The notes under the pieces are model-generated. The model was not told the DNA's origin. It did no database searches and saw only the letters and a program-made list of their open reading frames with translations. Both the position numbers and the translations under genes were made by a program. Of a DNA stretch of 64,000 bases, positions 8,639-16,810 are shown piece after piece. The stretch is taken from the NCBI GenBank assembly GCA_019637155.1, contig JAHBWE010000008.1:186001-250000 (forward strand). The letters are read 5' to 3'. Position 1 is the first letter of the stretch. Every line of letters begins with the position of its first letter. This DNA is from Labilithrix sp. (lineage in GTDB: Bacteria; Myxococcota_A; Polyangia; Polyangiales; Polyangiaceae).

Positions 8639-9775
8639 TCACTTCGCCTTCGCCGGCGGGGGCGGCTCGGGGCTCCGCTCCTCGTTCTGCTTGATCGAGT
8701 AGCGCACGAGCGCGCGCAGCACCTGGTTGCGTTCGACGTTGCCGACGAGCAGCTTGATGTCCTCGTACACGCTCGGGTCGACGAGGAGCGCGCCGACGGT
8801 GCCGCGCCCCGCCTTCATCCCCGCCACGATCTCGCGGAGGTCGTCGCTCATCGCGTTGACGTTGCCCATCAGGTGCTGCGTCTGATCGTCGCCGTACACG
8901 ATCGCGTGGGCGAGGCCATTGCCGGTCCGCACCGCCTCGAGCGACTTGTTGAGCTCGATCATCGAGCCGGTCGTCGCCTGGGCGAGCTTGTCGTCGTAGA
9001 TCGCCGCGTGCGCGAGCCCGTTGCCGTTCTTGATCTGCGTCGTCAGCTCGTTCGCGTCCCGGCTCACGCGCGCGAGGTTCGCGCTGGTCGCCTCGAGGTT
9101 GCCGAGGATCCGCTCGACCTTCTTCGCCTCCTCCGGATCGAAGATCATCTTGTGCGCGACACCGTCCCGGAGCGCGACGCCGTCGAGGATGAGGCGGAGC
9201 GAGGACATCGTCCCGTGGAGGTCTTCCTTGAACCGATCGTCCGCGATCCCCTCCGTGACGCGCTTGATGTCCGAGAGCGCGGCCTTCGCCTCCTGCGCCG
9301 CCTTCTGCGCGTCGCCGAAGAGATCGCCCGGCGGCGCGGTGTCGAGCCACCCGTCCGGTGCGACGGCCGCGTTGGGGTCCTTGCCCTCCGCGCGCATCTT
9401 CTCCGCGCGCGGCTGATCCCAGGCGATGACGACCATCTTGTCGCCGAGGAGGCCCTTCGCCTCGATCGTCGCCACCGTCCCCGCGCGGATGCGCCCCATC
9501 TCCGCCTTCGCGATCGAGAGCGTGACGTAGACCTTGTTGTCGTTCGGATCCTTCCCGTGCTCGACCTCGCCGACGGAGCCGATGTCGATGCCGCCCATGC
9601 GCACGACCGACCCTGTCCGAAGGCCGACGACGTCGTCGTACGCCGCGTGGTACGTGACCTTGCGGTCCCACGCCTTGCGGTTCTCACCGATGGTGAACAC
9701 CGCGATCGCCGAGAGGACGATGCCGAAGAAAACGAAGAGCCCGACCCGGAACGTTCGTGCCTTCTCGCGCTTCAC
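8639..9775 (-). CDS. mlaD: MCE/MlaD-family substrate-binding protein of a lipid transporter
   Basis: 378 residues: N-terminal membrane anchor (VGLFVFFGIVLSAIAVF, about 10-28), an MCE domain (about 38-118, with YDDVVGLRTGSVVRMGGI) and a long helical C-terminal part with repeated 'NGLAHAIVYDD' style segments, as in MlaD/PqiB relatives. Such proteins form periplasmic hexamers that carry phospholipids between membranes. GTG start overlaps the mlaF stop by 4 nt (GTGA). No MlaE permease gene is adjacent. The C-terminal region is longer than in E. coli MlaD (about 183 aa). Confidence 0.85.
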   Translation of the reverse strand: MKREKARTFRVGLFVFFGIVLSAIAVFTIGENRKAWDRKVTYHAAYDDVVGLRTGSVVRMGGIDIGSVGEVEHGKDPNDNKVYVTLSIAKAEMGRIRAGTVATIEAKGLLGDKMVVIAWDQPRAEKMRAEGKDPNAAVAPDGWLDTAPPGDLFGDAQKAAQEAKAALSDIKRVTEGIADDRFKEDLHGTMSSLRLILDGVALRDGVAHKMIFDPEEAKKVERILGNLEATSANLARVSRDANELTTQIKNGNGLAHAAIYDDKLAQATTGSMIELNKSLEAVRTGNGLAHAIVYGDDQTQHLMGNVNAMSDDLREIVAGMKAGRGTVGALLVDPSVYEDIKLLVGNVERNQVLRALVRYSIKQNEERSPEPPPPAKAK

Positions 9776-10542
9776 GAGGTCGAGAGTAGCACCGACACGT
9801 CCTCGATCTCGGGCGCCTTCCCGTCGATGAAATCGCGGACGTACGGGTCTTCGCTCCGGCGGAAATCCTCCGGCGTGCCTTCGAGGAGCAGCCTCCCCTT
9901 CCCGATCATCACGATGCGGTCCGACACCGAGAACGCGGTCCCCATGTCGTGGGTGACGACGATGCTGGTGAGGCCGAGGCGCTTCTTGATCGAGCGGATC
10001 AGGTTGTTGATGCGCGCGGTGTTGATCGGGTCGAGGCCGGTGGTGGGCTCGTCGTAGAGGAGCACCTCGGGCTGGAGCGCCAGCGTGCGCGCGAGGCCGA
10101 CGCGCTTCTTCATGCCGCCGGAGAGATCGCTCGGACGCATCTCCTCGATCCCCGGCAGGCCGACGCTCGCGAGCGCGTCCGCGACACGCTGCGCGATCTC
10201 GGGCTCGGTCATCGTCTTCCAGTTCTGCTCCCGCAGCCCGTAGGCGACGTTGTCGCCGACGCTCAGCGAGTCGAACAGCGCGGCGCCCTGGAAGAGGTAC
10301 GCGATGCGCCGGCGCACGCGATAGAGGTCGGCGTCGTCCATCGCCGCGACGTCCTTGCCGTCGAAGACGATCTCGCCGCGATCGGGCCTGAGGAGCCCGA
10401 TCAGCATCTTCAGCATCACGCTCTTGCCGCTGCCGGACGCGCCGAGGATGGTGACGGTCTCGCCGCGCGCGATCGCGAACTCGAGGCCGCGGTAGATGAC
10501 CTTCGTCCCGAACGCCTTGTGCAGGGCACGGAAGTGGATCAA
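9772..10542 (-). CDS. mlaF: ABC transporter ATPase, MlaF-like
   Basis: 256-residue ABC ATPase. Walker A GASGSGKS (about 34-41), Q-loop YLFQGAALFDSL, signature LSGGMKKRVGLARTLA, Walker B VLLYDEPTTGLDP and switch VTHDMGTA. The LFQ/ALFDSL and GMKKRV details match the Mla/Ttg2A subgroup. Drives lipid movement with MlaD and a permease. TTG at 10542 is the likely start (GGAG just upstream). Coupled to the MCE gene by GTGA. The permease that should complete the complex is not in the window downstream or upstream. Confidence 0.85.
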   Translation of the reverse strand: MIHFRALHKAFGTKVIYRGLEFAIARGETVTILGASGSGKSVMLKMLIGLLRPDRGEIVFDGKDVAAMDDADLYRVRRRIAYLFQGAALFDSLSVGDNVAYGLREQNWKTMTEPEIAQRVADALASVGLPGIEEMRPSDLSGGMKKRVGLARTLALQPEVLLYDEPTTGLDPINTARINNLIRSIKKRLGLTSIVVTHDMGTAFSVSDRIVMIGKGRLLLEGTPEDFRRSEDPYVRDFIDGKAPEIEDVSVLLSTS

Positions 10543-10588
10543 CGGCTCCAGGTGAACCGCTCTTTCTTCTGCGGGTGGCGACCGCGAC

Positions 10589-10870
10589 TCAGTGCTCGTC
10601 GATGACGAGCCAGACGTCGTCGAGGCAGAGCTCGCCCTTCGCGTGCTCGGTGATCTTGAGGTCGCTCACCTTCGCGGGCCGACCGTTGATCGTCACCTTC
10701 GTCCGCGCGGGATCGATCCGGCCCGTGACCGCGCGCTTCTCGCTCGCGATCGTCAGCGTGTCCGGCGCGATGGCCGTGATGACGCCGTGGACCCTGCGGT
10801 CCGTCGACAGAGGCTCGGCGGCGCCGAGGAGAGAGACCGCAATCGCGACGAGACCGAGCTGCTTCATCAT
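10589..10870 (-). CDS. Small secreted protein, unknown
   Basis: 93 residues with a signal peptide (LGLVAIAVSLLGAA). The mature part (VHGVITAIAPDTLTI ... VTINGRPA) looks like a small OB/beta-barrel-type domain of the kind seen in DUF5666-like periplasmic proteins. 46 nt upstream of mlaF on the same strand, so possibly in that operon. Two adjacent ATG codons at its start; the first is used. Function unknown. Confidence 0.6.
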   Translation of the reverse strand: MMKQLGLVAIAVSLLGAAEPLSTDRRVHGVITAIAPDTLTIASEKRAVTGRIDPARTKVTINGRPAKVSDLKITEHAKGELCLDDVWLVIDEH

Positions 10871-11119
10871 GGCGAATTCCCCTCGGGGCTGCGGAACTCG
10901 ACCACCCCCGGTCGAGACGCGTCGCGCTCATACCATCTCGACCATCCGCTCGCATCAACAAATAGTCGAGCTCATTTCGCTCGAAAAAACCGAGCGATTG
11001 TCGCTGGATATGCGTGCATCAGCGAGCGAGGCGCCGCGCGCACCCGATCCGCGGCTTCCCGGTGACGTCGAGATCATTCGGGAAACCTGGCGCTAGGCTA
11101 GCTCACCGACGGCCGGAGC
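10871..11119. other. Intergenic region with a 7-bp hairpin
   Basis: No gene seen. It holds an inverted repeat TCGCTCG (10977-10983) and CGAGCGA (10991-10997) with an A-rich loop AAAAAAC, in a locally AT-richer stretch (about 10950-11010). There is no T-tract on either strand, so it is not a typical intrinsic terminator. It sits between the end of secF and the start of the small secreted protein gene. Confidence 0.5.
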
Positions 11120-12337
11120 CTAGGCCGGCTTCGCGCGGAGGCGCTTCTTCATGCTCGCGGTCTGCGAGCGCTTGGAGATGCGCTTGTCGATCCACTCCGT
11201 GAGCGGCGCGGCGACGTAGATGCTGGAGTACGTGCCGGCGACGATGCCGACGACCATGCCGAAGGCGAAGTCCTTGAGGACGCCGGTGCCCCAGATGAAG
11301 AACGCGAGGACGGAGAGCATCGTCGCGCCCGACGTGAGGATCGTGCGCGAGAGGGTCTCGGAGACGCTCATGTTGATGATCTCGCCGAAGCTCTTGCCGC
11401 GATGCTTGCCGAGGTTCTCGCGGATGCGGTCGTAGACGACGACGGTGTCGTTCATCGAGTAGCCGACGATCGTGAGCACGACCGCGATCGTCGACAGCGT
11501 GACCTCGCGTCTCGTCACGACGAAGGCGCCGAGGACGACGACCGCGTCGTGGACGCACGCGAGGACGACGCCGGGCGCGAACCGCAGGTCGAAGCGGAAC
11601 GCGAGGTAGATCATGATGAACACGATCGAGAGCGCGACCGCGTTGCGCGCGCTGTCGCGGAGCTGCTTGCCCGCCTTCGGACCGACCCACTCGACGCGGA
11701 GGGCGTGGTCGGGCACCGCGTCGCCGAGCTGCGCGCGGAGGACGTCCATCAGCTGGTCGCCCTTCGACTGGAGCTGGATCTCGACGCGGTGGTCGCGCTT
11801 GTTCACGACCTGCGGGTTCTTGTCGGATACGCGGAGCTTCACGTTCGCGACGGTCTGGACCTGCTGCTTGATCTTCTCGAGGTCGGGCTCGGTGTCGTAG
11901 CGGACGCCGAGCTTGTCGCCGCCGGCGCTGAACTTCACCTCCGTCGCCTGCGCGTTCTTCGGGCAGGCGGCGTCCCCGTCGCCCTCGACGCCGAAGCAGA
12001 GCGCCTTCTTGAGCGCCTCCTTCGTCGTGTCGTCGACGGTGCTGATCTCCTGGACGCGGATCAAGAACTGGCTGTCCGACGTCGGGCTCTGGACCTGCAC
12101 CACGTCCGGCTCGGAGAACTGCCCCGAGTGCACGACCGCCTCGCGGATCTGCCCGCCGTCGGTCGTCTTCGTGAACGCGACCTCGATCTCGGTGCCGCCG
12201 CGGAAGTCGGTGCCGTAGTTCGGACCGGGGACGTAGAGCGAGACGATCGAGGCGATGGTGAGGAAGATCGACAGCGCAATCCACCATTTGCGCTGGGACA
12301 TGAAGTCATAGGTTTTGTGGGACTTGAAGAACTCCAT
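11120..12337 (-). CDS. secF: Protein translocase subunit SecF
   Basis: 405 residues. N-terminal membrane segment (WWIALSIFLTIASIVSLYV), the diagnostic periplasmic motif YGTDFRGGTEIEV, and five C-terminal membrane segments including TIVGYSMNDTVVVYDRIREN. With SecD it uses the proton gradient to assist late steps of Sec export. Longer than E. coli SecF (323 aa): an acidic insert with paired Cys (CFGVEGDGDAACPKN) sits in the periplasmic domain. 9 nt downstream of secD in the usual yajC-secD-secF order. Confidence 0.95.
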   Translation of the reverse strand: MEFFKSHKTYDFMSQRKWWIALSIFLTIASIVSLYVPGPNYGTDFRGGTEIEVAFTKTTDGGQIREAVVHSGQFSEPDVVQVQSPTSDSQFLIRVQEISTVDDTTKEALKKALCFGVEGDGDAACPKNAQATEVKFSAGGDKLGVRYDTEPDLEKIKQQVQTVANVKLRVSDKNPQVVNKRDHRVEIQLQSKGDQLMDVLRAQLGDAVPDHALRVEWVGPKAGKQLRDSARNAVALSIVFIMIYLAFRFDLRFAPGVVLACVHDAVVVLGAFVVTRREVTLSTIAVVLTIVGYSMNDTVVVYDRIRENLGKHRGKSFGEIINMSVSETLSRTILTSGATMLSVLAFFIWGTGVLKDFAFGMVVGIVAGTYSSIYVAAPLTEWIDKRISKRSQTASMKKRLRAKPA

Positions 12338-12346
12338 GACTCCCTC

Positions 12347-14425
12347 TCAGAACTCCGCGCCGACGCTGAGCCGCTTGACCTTCGCGCCGCGGACCCACCA
12401 GTCGAAGACGAGGCGCGTGCAGAACACGCCGGTGAAGAGGCTCGCGATGATGCCGATGATGAGCGTCACGGCGAAGCCCTTGACCGGACCCGTCCCGTAC
12501 TGGGCGAGGATGAGGCCGGAGATGAACATGGTGACGTGGCCGTCGACGATGGCGGTGAACGCCTTGTCGTAGCCGGCGTCGACCGCGGCGCGGACGCTCT
12601 TGCCCTGGCGCAGCTCCTCGCGGATGCGCTCGTTGATGAGCACGTTCGCGTCGATCGCGACGCCGATCGTGAGCGCGAGGCCGGCGATGCCGGGGAGCGT
12701 GAGCGTGCCGCTGAACGACGCGAGGATCGCGAGCTGGAACAGCAGGTTGAAGAGCACCGCCGCGTCGGCGACGAGGCCGGACTTGCGGTAGTAGATGAAC
12801 ATGAACACGAGGACGAGCATGCCGCTCGCGACCGCGCCGATGGCGCCCTTCGCGATCGCGTCCTCGCCGAGGGTGGGGCCGATGATCGACTCGTTGGAGA
12901 GCTGGATCGGAGCGGGGAGCGCGCCGGAGCGGAGGACCATCTCGAGCTTCTCCGCGTTCTTGAGCTGCTGGTCCTGATCGCCCGAGCCCATCGTGATGCT
13001 CGCGCGGCCGCCGCCGATCTTGGAGCGGATGACCGGCGCCGAGTTGATGACGTCGTCGAGGATGATCGCGAAGCGACGGTTGATGTTGTCGCCGGTGACC
13101 TGCTCGAAGCGGTCGGCGCCGGCGGGGCTGAACGTGATCGCGACGTAGACCTCGGGGACGCCGCTGCGCTGATCGATCTGGCGCTGCGCGTCGGTGATGT
13201 ACTCGCCGGTCACGTCCGCGCGCGCGCGGAGGTAGAACGTACGCCAGCCGTCCTCCGTCGCCTTGCCGGTGTCCGGGTCGTAGTCCTCGGTCTTCTCGTA
13301 GCCGACGACGTGATCGTCGGGGACGTCCATCGTCTTCACGAACGCCTTGAGCTTGTCGAGCGCGGCCTGCATCGCCTTCGTGCGCGCGACCTCGTCCTCC
13401 TTGACGTTCTTGCCCTCGAACTCGTTCGGGATCTTGGTCGAGAAGAAGGTGCGGCGTGCGTTCTGCTTCTGCCCGTTCACCTCGCCGAGCGGCGCGTTCT
13501 CGATCCGCGTCTCGATGCCCTCCGGCACCAGCTTCTCGTCGACCTTGGAGAAGAAGTCGGCCTCGTCGTCGAGCATCTTGAACTCGAGGCGCGCCGTCTT
13601 GCGGATGATCTCCTTGATCTCTTCGAACTGCGCGCGGTTCGAGCCCGGCACCTCGACGATGATGTCCTCGTCGCGCGTGGTGACGCTCGCCTCGCGGAGG
13701 CCGAGCTCGTCGACGCGGCGGTTGACGGTGTCCTTCGCCTGCGTGACGGCGCGCTCGCGCGTCTGCGTCTCGAGCTCGGCGCGGAGCTTGAACACGACCT
13801 CGCCCGGCTCGCTCGTGCGGACCTCGGCGAGCTCCTTCGCGAACTTCTCCTTGAAGCGCTGGTCGATCATCGACAGGTCCGCCGGGTTGACGAACTTGAT
13901 GCGGAGGAGCGCGCTCTCGGGCGTGAAGATGTGCACCTTCTCCTCGAGCTGCTTGAGCTCGGGGAGCTTGAGGAGGCCTTCGCCGGTGTGGATCTTGTAC
14001 GAGGTCGCCAGGTCCTGGCGCATGTCGTCGGCGAACTTGTCGCGCTTGTCGCGGAGCGCCTCTTCGACCTCGACCGTGTAGACGAGGCGGAGGCCGCCTT
14101 GGAGGTCGAGCCCCTTCACGACGCCGAACTCGATGCGATCGCGCACGTAGGTCGGGCACTTGAACCTCGCGGTGCCGTCCTTGGCGCGCGAGAGGTCTTC
14201 GAACGTCGGCAAGAGGCAGACGATCGAGCCGAAGAAGGTCGCGGCGACGAAGCCGACCTTGAAGCGCCACGTGCTGTCCATGATCGGCAGCGCCGTGATG
14301 ATGGCCCAGATCACGGTGAGGCCCATGAGGACGAGGCCCCAGAAGTTGTCGGCGCGATAGAACGCGTAGCCCGCGGCGCCGGCCACGGCCATCACGATGA
14401 AGGAGTTACGCTGAGAGCTGGTCAT
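12347..14425 (-). CDS. secD: Protein translocase subunit SecD
   Basis: 692 residues. Two N-terminal hydrophobic segments, the motif GLDLQGGLRL at the start of the periplasmic P1 domain, a long periplasmic region (P1 base and head), and a C-terminal block of membrane helices containing GVAIDANVLINERIREEL, the conserved D5/D6 motif. Partner of SecF in the Sec translocon. About 75 residues longer than E. coli SecD, mainly in the periplasmic domain. The very long open frame on the opposite strand (11402-15256) is a GC artefact. Confidence 0.95.
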   Translation of the reverse strand: MTSSQRNSFIVMAVAGAAGYAFYRADNFWGLVLMGLTVIWAIITALPIMDSTWRFKVGFVAATFFGSIVCLLPTFEDLSRAKDGTARFKCPTYVRDRIEFGVVKGLDLQGGLRLVYTVEVEEALRDKRDKFADDMRQDLATSYKIHTGEGLLKLPELKQLEEKVHIFTPESALLRIKFVNPADLSMIDQRFKEKFAKELAEVRTSEPGEVVFKLRAELETQTRERAVTQAKDTVNRRVDELGLREASVTTRDEDIIVEVPGSNRAQFEEIKEIIRKTARLEFKMLDDEADFFSKVDEKLVPEGIETRIENAPLGEVNGQKQNARRTFFSTKIPNEFEGKNVKEDEVARTKAMQAALDKLKAFVKTMDVPDDHVVGYEKTEDYDPDTGKATEDGWRTFYLRARADVTGEYITDAQRQIDQRSGVPEVYVAITFSPAGADRFEQVTGDNINRRFAIILDDVINSAPVIRSKIGGGRASITMGSGDQDQQLKNAEKLEMVLRSGALPAPIQLSNESIIGPTLGEDAIAKGAIGAVASGMLVLVFMFIYYRKSGLVADAAVLFNLLFQLAILASFSGTLTLPGIAGLALTIGVAIDANVLINERIREELRQGKSVRAAVDAGYDKAFTAIVDGHVTMFISGLILAQYGTGPVKGFAVTLIIGIIASLFTGVFCTRLVFDWWVRGAKVKRLSVGAEF

Positions 14426-14446
14426 CGATGTGGGCTCGGCCTGGGT

Positions 14447-14863
14447 TCATTTCTTGTCGGCGGTCGCCTTCGCCTCTTTGAGATCGGCGAGCTCCTTGTC
14501 GGTCTTGCTCGCGGACGCCGGCGCGGCGTCGTAGGACGAGACCGAGCTCGCGAGGACGGACACGGTGGTGCCCGGCGCGATCTTCACCTTCGCGACGCGC
14601 TCGTCGAGCTCGACGAGCTCGCCGATGAGGCCGGCCTGGGTGACGATCTTGTCGCCCTTCTTCAGGTTCTTGCGCGCCTCCGCCTCCTTCTTGTTCCGCC
14701 GGAAGCTCATGAAGAGGAACGGAACGAGGATGAGGATCGGCAGGAGCATGGTGAGCATGCTCCCGCCGGGGGGCTGGGCGGCCTGCTGCCCGCCCGCGGG
14801 GGCGGGGGCCTCGACGCCGGGCGTGCCCTGCTTGGGCGGGACGTTCTGGAAGGAGAAGGACAT
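14447..14863 (-). CDS. yajC: Preprotein translocase accessory subunit YajC
   Basis: 138 residues: a Gly/Pro/Gln-rich N-terminus, one membrane segment (MLTMLLPILILVPFLFM, about 36-52) followed by the basic RRNKKEAEARKNLKKGD and the YajC domain (IVTQAGLIGELVELDE). Ends with a Lys/Asp/Ala tail. First gene of the yajC-secD-secF operon. ATG at 14863 is used since the frame upstream enters intergenic repeat DNA. Confidence 0.9.
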   Translation of the reverse strand: MSFSFQNVPPKQGTPGVEAPAPAGGQQAAQPPGGSMLTMLLPILILVPFLFMSFRRNKKEAEARKNLKKGDKIVTQAGLIGELVELDERVAKVKIAPGTTVSVLASSVSSYDAAPASASKTDKELADLKEAKATADKK

Positions 14864-15045
14864 CGGATCGCGATACTCCGCAATTCCCCGAAAAAAGAGC
14901 CCAAAACCGAGCCGATCCGGGGGAGGTCGGGGGGAGTTAGTCGAATCCCCATGGGGGGTCAACCGCAGGGGCAGCGAGCCCCAAAGCCCAGGCCGCGCGC
15001 CGGGGAGAGAACCCTCGCCGGCGGCTCCCATTCCCGTACTCAACT

Positions 15046-15149
15046 CAACGTCGGGGGCTTCGCCCCCGACACCCCCACCCCAGACACGGCCCTCGCGCTG
15101 CGCGCTCGGGTTGCTTCGCAACCGCTTGCGCGGCCGCTTCTGGGGCCCC
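15046..15149. repeat. Dispersed structured repeat, copy 1
   Basis: About 104 bp beginning CAACGTCGGGGGC and ending TCTGGGGCCCC. It holds a 9-bp stem GTCGGGGGC/GCCCCCGAC with a TTC loop, an imperfect CCCTCGCGC hairpin, a GGTTGC/GCAACC hairpin with a TTC loop, and an outer pair CCCCAGA/TCTGGGG enclosing the inner hairpins. Same order as copies at 36480, 47999 and 63091. Confidence 0.85.
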
Positions 15150-15300
15150 GGTGCTGGCTGCGTGGGAGGGGGCTGCGCTCGCGGTGGCCGCTTCGAGCTT
15201 CAGCCGGTGCTGGCTGCGTGGGAGGGGGCTGCGATCGCGGCCGCTTCGAGCTTTAGCCGGTGCTGGCTGCGTGGGAGGGGGTGCGATCGCGGGTGGGGGT
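15148..15300. repeat. Tandem repeat, 53-56 bp, three units
   Basis: Three units starting CCGGTGCTGGCTGCGTGGGA at 15148, 15204 and 15257 (56, 53 and about 44 bp, the last truncated and running into a G-rich run). Begins within the end of dispersed repeat copy 1 and ends just before the stop of the small membrane protein gene. Confidence 0.9.
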
Positions 15301-15305
15301 GGGGG

Positions 15306-15626
15306 TTAGAAGATGTCGCGGGTCGAGGGGACGTCGTCGGGGCGCGGGGGTTGTTTCTTTGCGATGCGGCGGGTGGGGGCGCGCTTGAGGGGCGTGTCGG
15401 GCTCGAGGGGCACGAAGGCGTGGGCGGGGGCGTCGATGGGGGCGATCGGGATCGCTTCGACGTCGGGGGTCTCGGGCGTCGCGCGGTGGAGCTCTGGGGT
15501 CGCGGCGAGGAGGCGGCAGAGCTCCACCGCGAGGATCGCGAGCAGGACGACGAGGCAGGCCGGGGCCGCGGACTTGCGGCGGGGGGCGGGCTCGAACATC
15601 GGGAACGTCGCGGTCGCTTCGCTCAT
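15306..15626 (-). CDS. Small single-pass membrane protein, unknown
   Basis: 106 residues: short N-terminal tail, one membrane segment (APACLVVLLAILAVELCRLLAA, about 21-42) and a Pro/Thr/Glu-rich periplasmic tail ending in basic then acidic residues. No known family. Coding is supported by the hydrophobic segment and by the coherent amino-acid make-up; conservation cannot be judged here. A tandem repeat abuts its 3' end. Confidence 0.5.
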   Translation of the reverse strand: MSEATATFPMFEPAPRRKSAAPACLVVLLAILAVELCRLLAATPELHRATPETPDVEAIPIAPIDAPAHAFVPLEPDTPLKRAPTRRIAKKQPPRPDDVPSTRDIF

Positions 15627-15810
15627 GTCGGGGCACGACGCAGGACGGGTGCCACGCGGCGAGTGCGCAGGTGGGCGCGCAAGCGTGAGCGCGAGCGTCG
15701 CGTTCTCGATGGGTTGGAGGTTATTCCAGCGTCACTGTGTAATTGCAGGTGGGGCGGACGGGGACCAGGGAGAAGATCCACCTGCGCCTGGCGGCGGAGC
15801 GACCGGGGGG

Positions 15811-16782
15811 TCAGTCGGTTGCGTCTTTGGCGCAGCGGAAGCCGACGTTCGGGCCTGCCTCGCGCGCCGAGCCCCAGTTGCGGCTCGTCGTCCTCGACGC
15901 GGACGGCGTCGAGAGCCAGCCGCCGCCGCGCAGCACGTGGCTCGCGCCCGCGCGCGGGGAGAGGTCCGAGCTCGTCTCCGCGTACCAGTCGGCGACCCAT
16001 TCTTCGACGTTTCCGCTCATATCGTGGATTCCGAATGGGCTCGCGCCGGCCATGTGGGTCCCGACCTTCGACGGCCGCCGGCCGCCGCAGCTCCGCTGCG
16101 TCGCCTCGCTCGCGAGCGTGACCGCCGCGCCGCAGCCGGCCGCGCTCTGGCCGCCCCACGGATAACGGATCGGCGTCGTCCCCCGCGCCGCCATCTCCCA
16201 CTCGACCTCGCGCGGGAGGCGCTTGCCGACCGACGCGCAGTACGTCGACGCGTTCGTCCACGACACGCACGAGATCGGGAGCTGCGGCTCGCCCTTGTCC
16301 CACGTGCACTCGAGGCTCGAGCGCACCGGACGCGGGCACGCGCCCTTGTCGACGCACGCGCGGTACGCGCCGACCGTTACCTCCGTCTTGTCGAGCCAGA
16401 ACGGCGGCACGACGACGACGCGCGAGGGCCGCTCGTTCGGCGGCGCCTTCTTGTCGTCGGTACCCATCGTGAACTTGCCGCCCGGGATGCGGGCCATGCC
16501 GTCCTTCACGACCACGCTCTGCCGGACGAGGACGACCTGCTGCGGCGGTTGCTTCGGCGCCGGATGCTCGTCCGCCTCCTCGCCCTCGACCACGTGCGGG
16601 ACGCTGCTCGACGGCATCGGGACGGTCGCCGGCCCAGGACCGCCCGAGCTCGCCGGCGGGGTCGACGGCGCGCTCGCAGGCGCCGCCGGCGCGCCGCCGT
16701 CGTCCGCGAGCGCAAACGGGATCGGCAGCGCGCAGACGAGCGCGAAGACGACGAGACGCGTTCTGACGAGCGGCGCTCTCAT
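15811..16782 (-). CDS. Secreted SUMF1/FGE-domain protein lacking the FGE catalytic cysteines
   Basis: 323 residues: signal peptide (VVFALVCALPIPFALA), a Pro/Ser/Ala linker to about residue 90, then a complete formylglycine-generating-enzyme-type fold (MARIPGGKFTMG ... FWLDKTEVTVGAYRACV ... GKRLPREVEWEMAARG ... DMSGNVEEWVADWY ... VLRGGGWL ... VGFRCA). In true FGE the RGGSFLC motif and a Cys five residues later form the active site; here the equivalent stretch reads RGGGWLSTPSAS, so both cysteines are Ser. Probably not an oxidase; perhaps a binding or structural variant, as in many myxobacterial SUMF1-like lipoproteins and kinase-linked proteins. Several other Cys suggest disulfides. Confidence 0.8.
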   Translation of the reverse strand: MRAPLVRTRLVVFALVCALPIPFALADDGGAPAAPASAPSTPPASSGGPGPATVPMPSSSVPHVVEGEEADEHPAPKQPPQQVVLVRQSVVVKDGMARIPGGKFTMGTDDKKAPPNERPSRVVVVPPFWLDKTEVTVGAYRACVDKGACPRPVRSSLECTWDKGEPQLPISCVSWTNASTYCASVGKRLPREVEWEMAARGTTPIRYPWGGQSAAGCGAAVTLASEATQRSCGGRRPSKVGTHMAGASPFGIHDMSGNVEEWVADWYAETSSDLSPRAGASHVLRGGGWLSTPSASRTTSRNWGSAREAGPNVGFRCAKDATD

Positions 16783-16810
16783 CCGACCCGGCCCACGATT
16801 TTACCCCAGC

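Larger units (their letters stand above)
14864..15305. other. Gene-free region with dispersed and tandem repeats
   Basis: 442 bp upstream of yajC without a credible gene. It contains copy 1 of the dispersed structured repeat (15046-15149), directly followed by a 53-56 bp tandem repeat (15148-15300). The yajC promoter should lie in 14864-15040, but no convincing hexamers were found. Confidence 0.7.

Noticed and set aside
10977-10997. Intrinsic terminator after secF
   Set aside because: The hairpin is not followed by a T-run on either strand and is about 140 nt beyond the stop.
11402-15256. A 1,284-codon open frame on the plus strand
   Set aside because: It is antisense to secF, secD and yajC; composition is Asp/Arg/Leu-rich with no domain, as expected from the complementary frame of high-GC genes.
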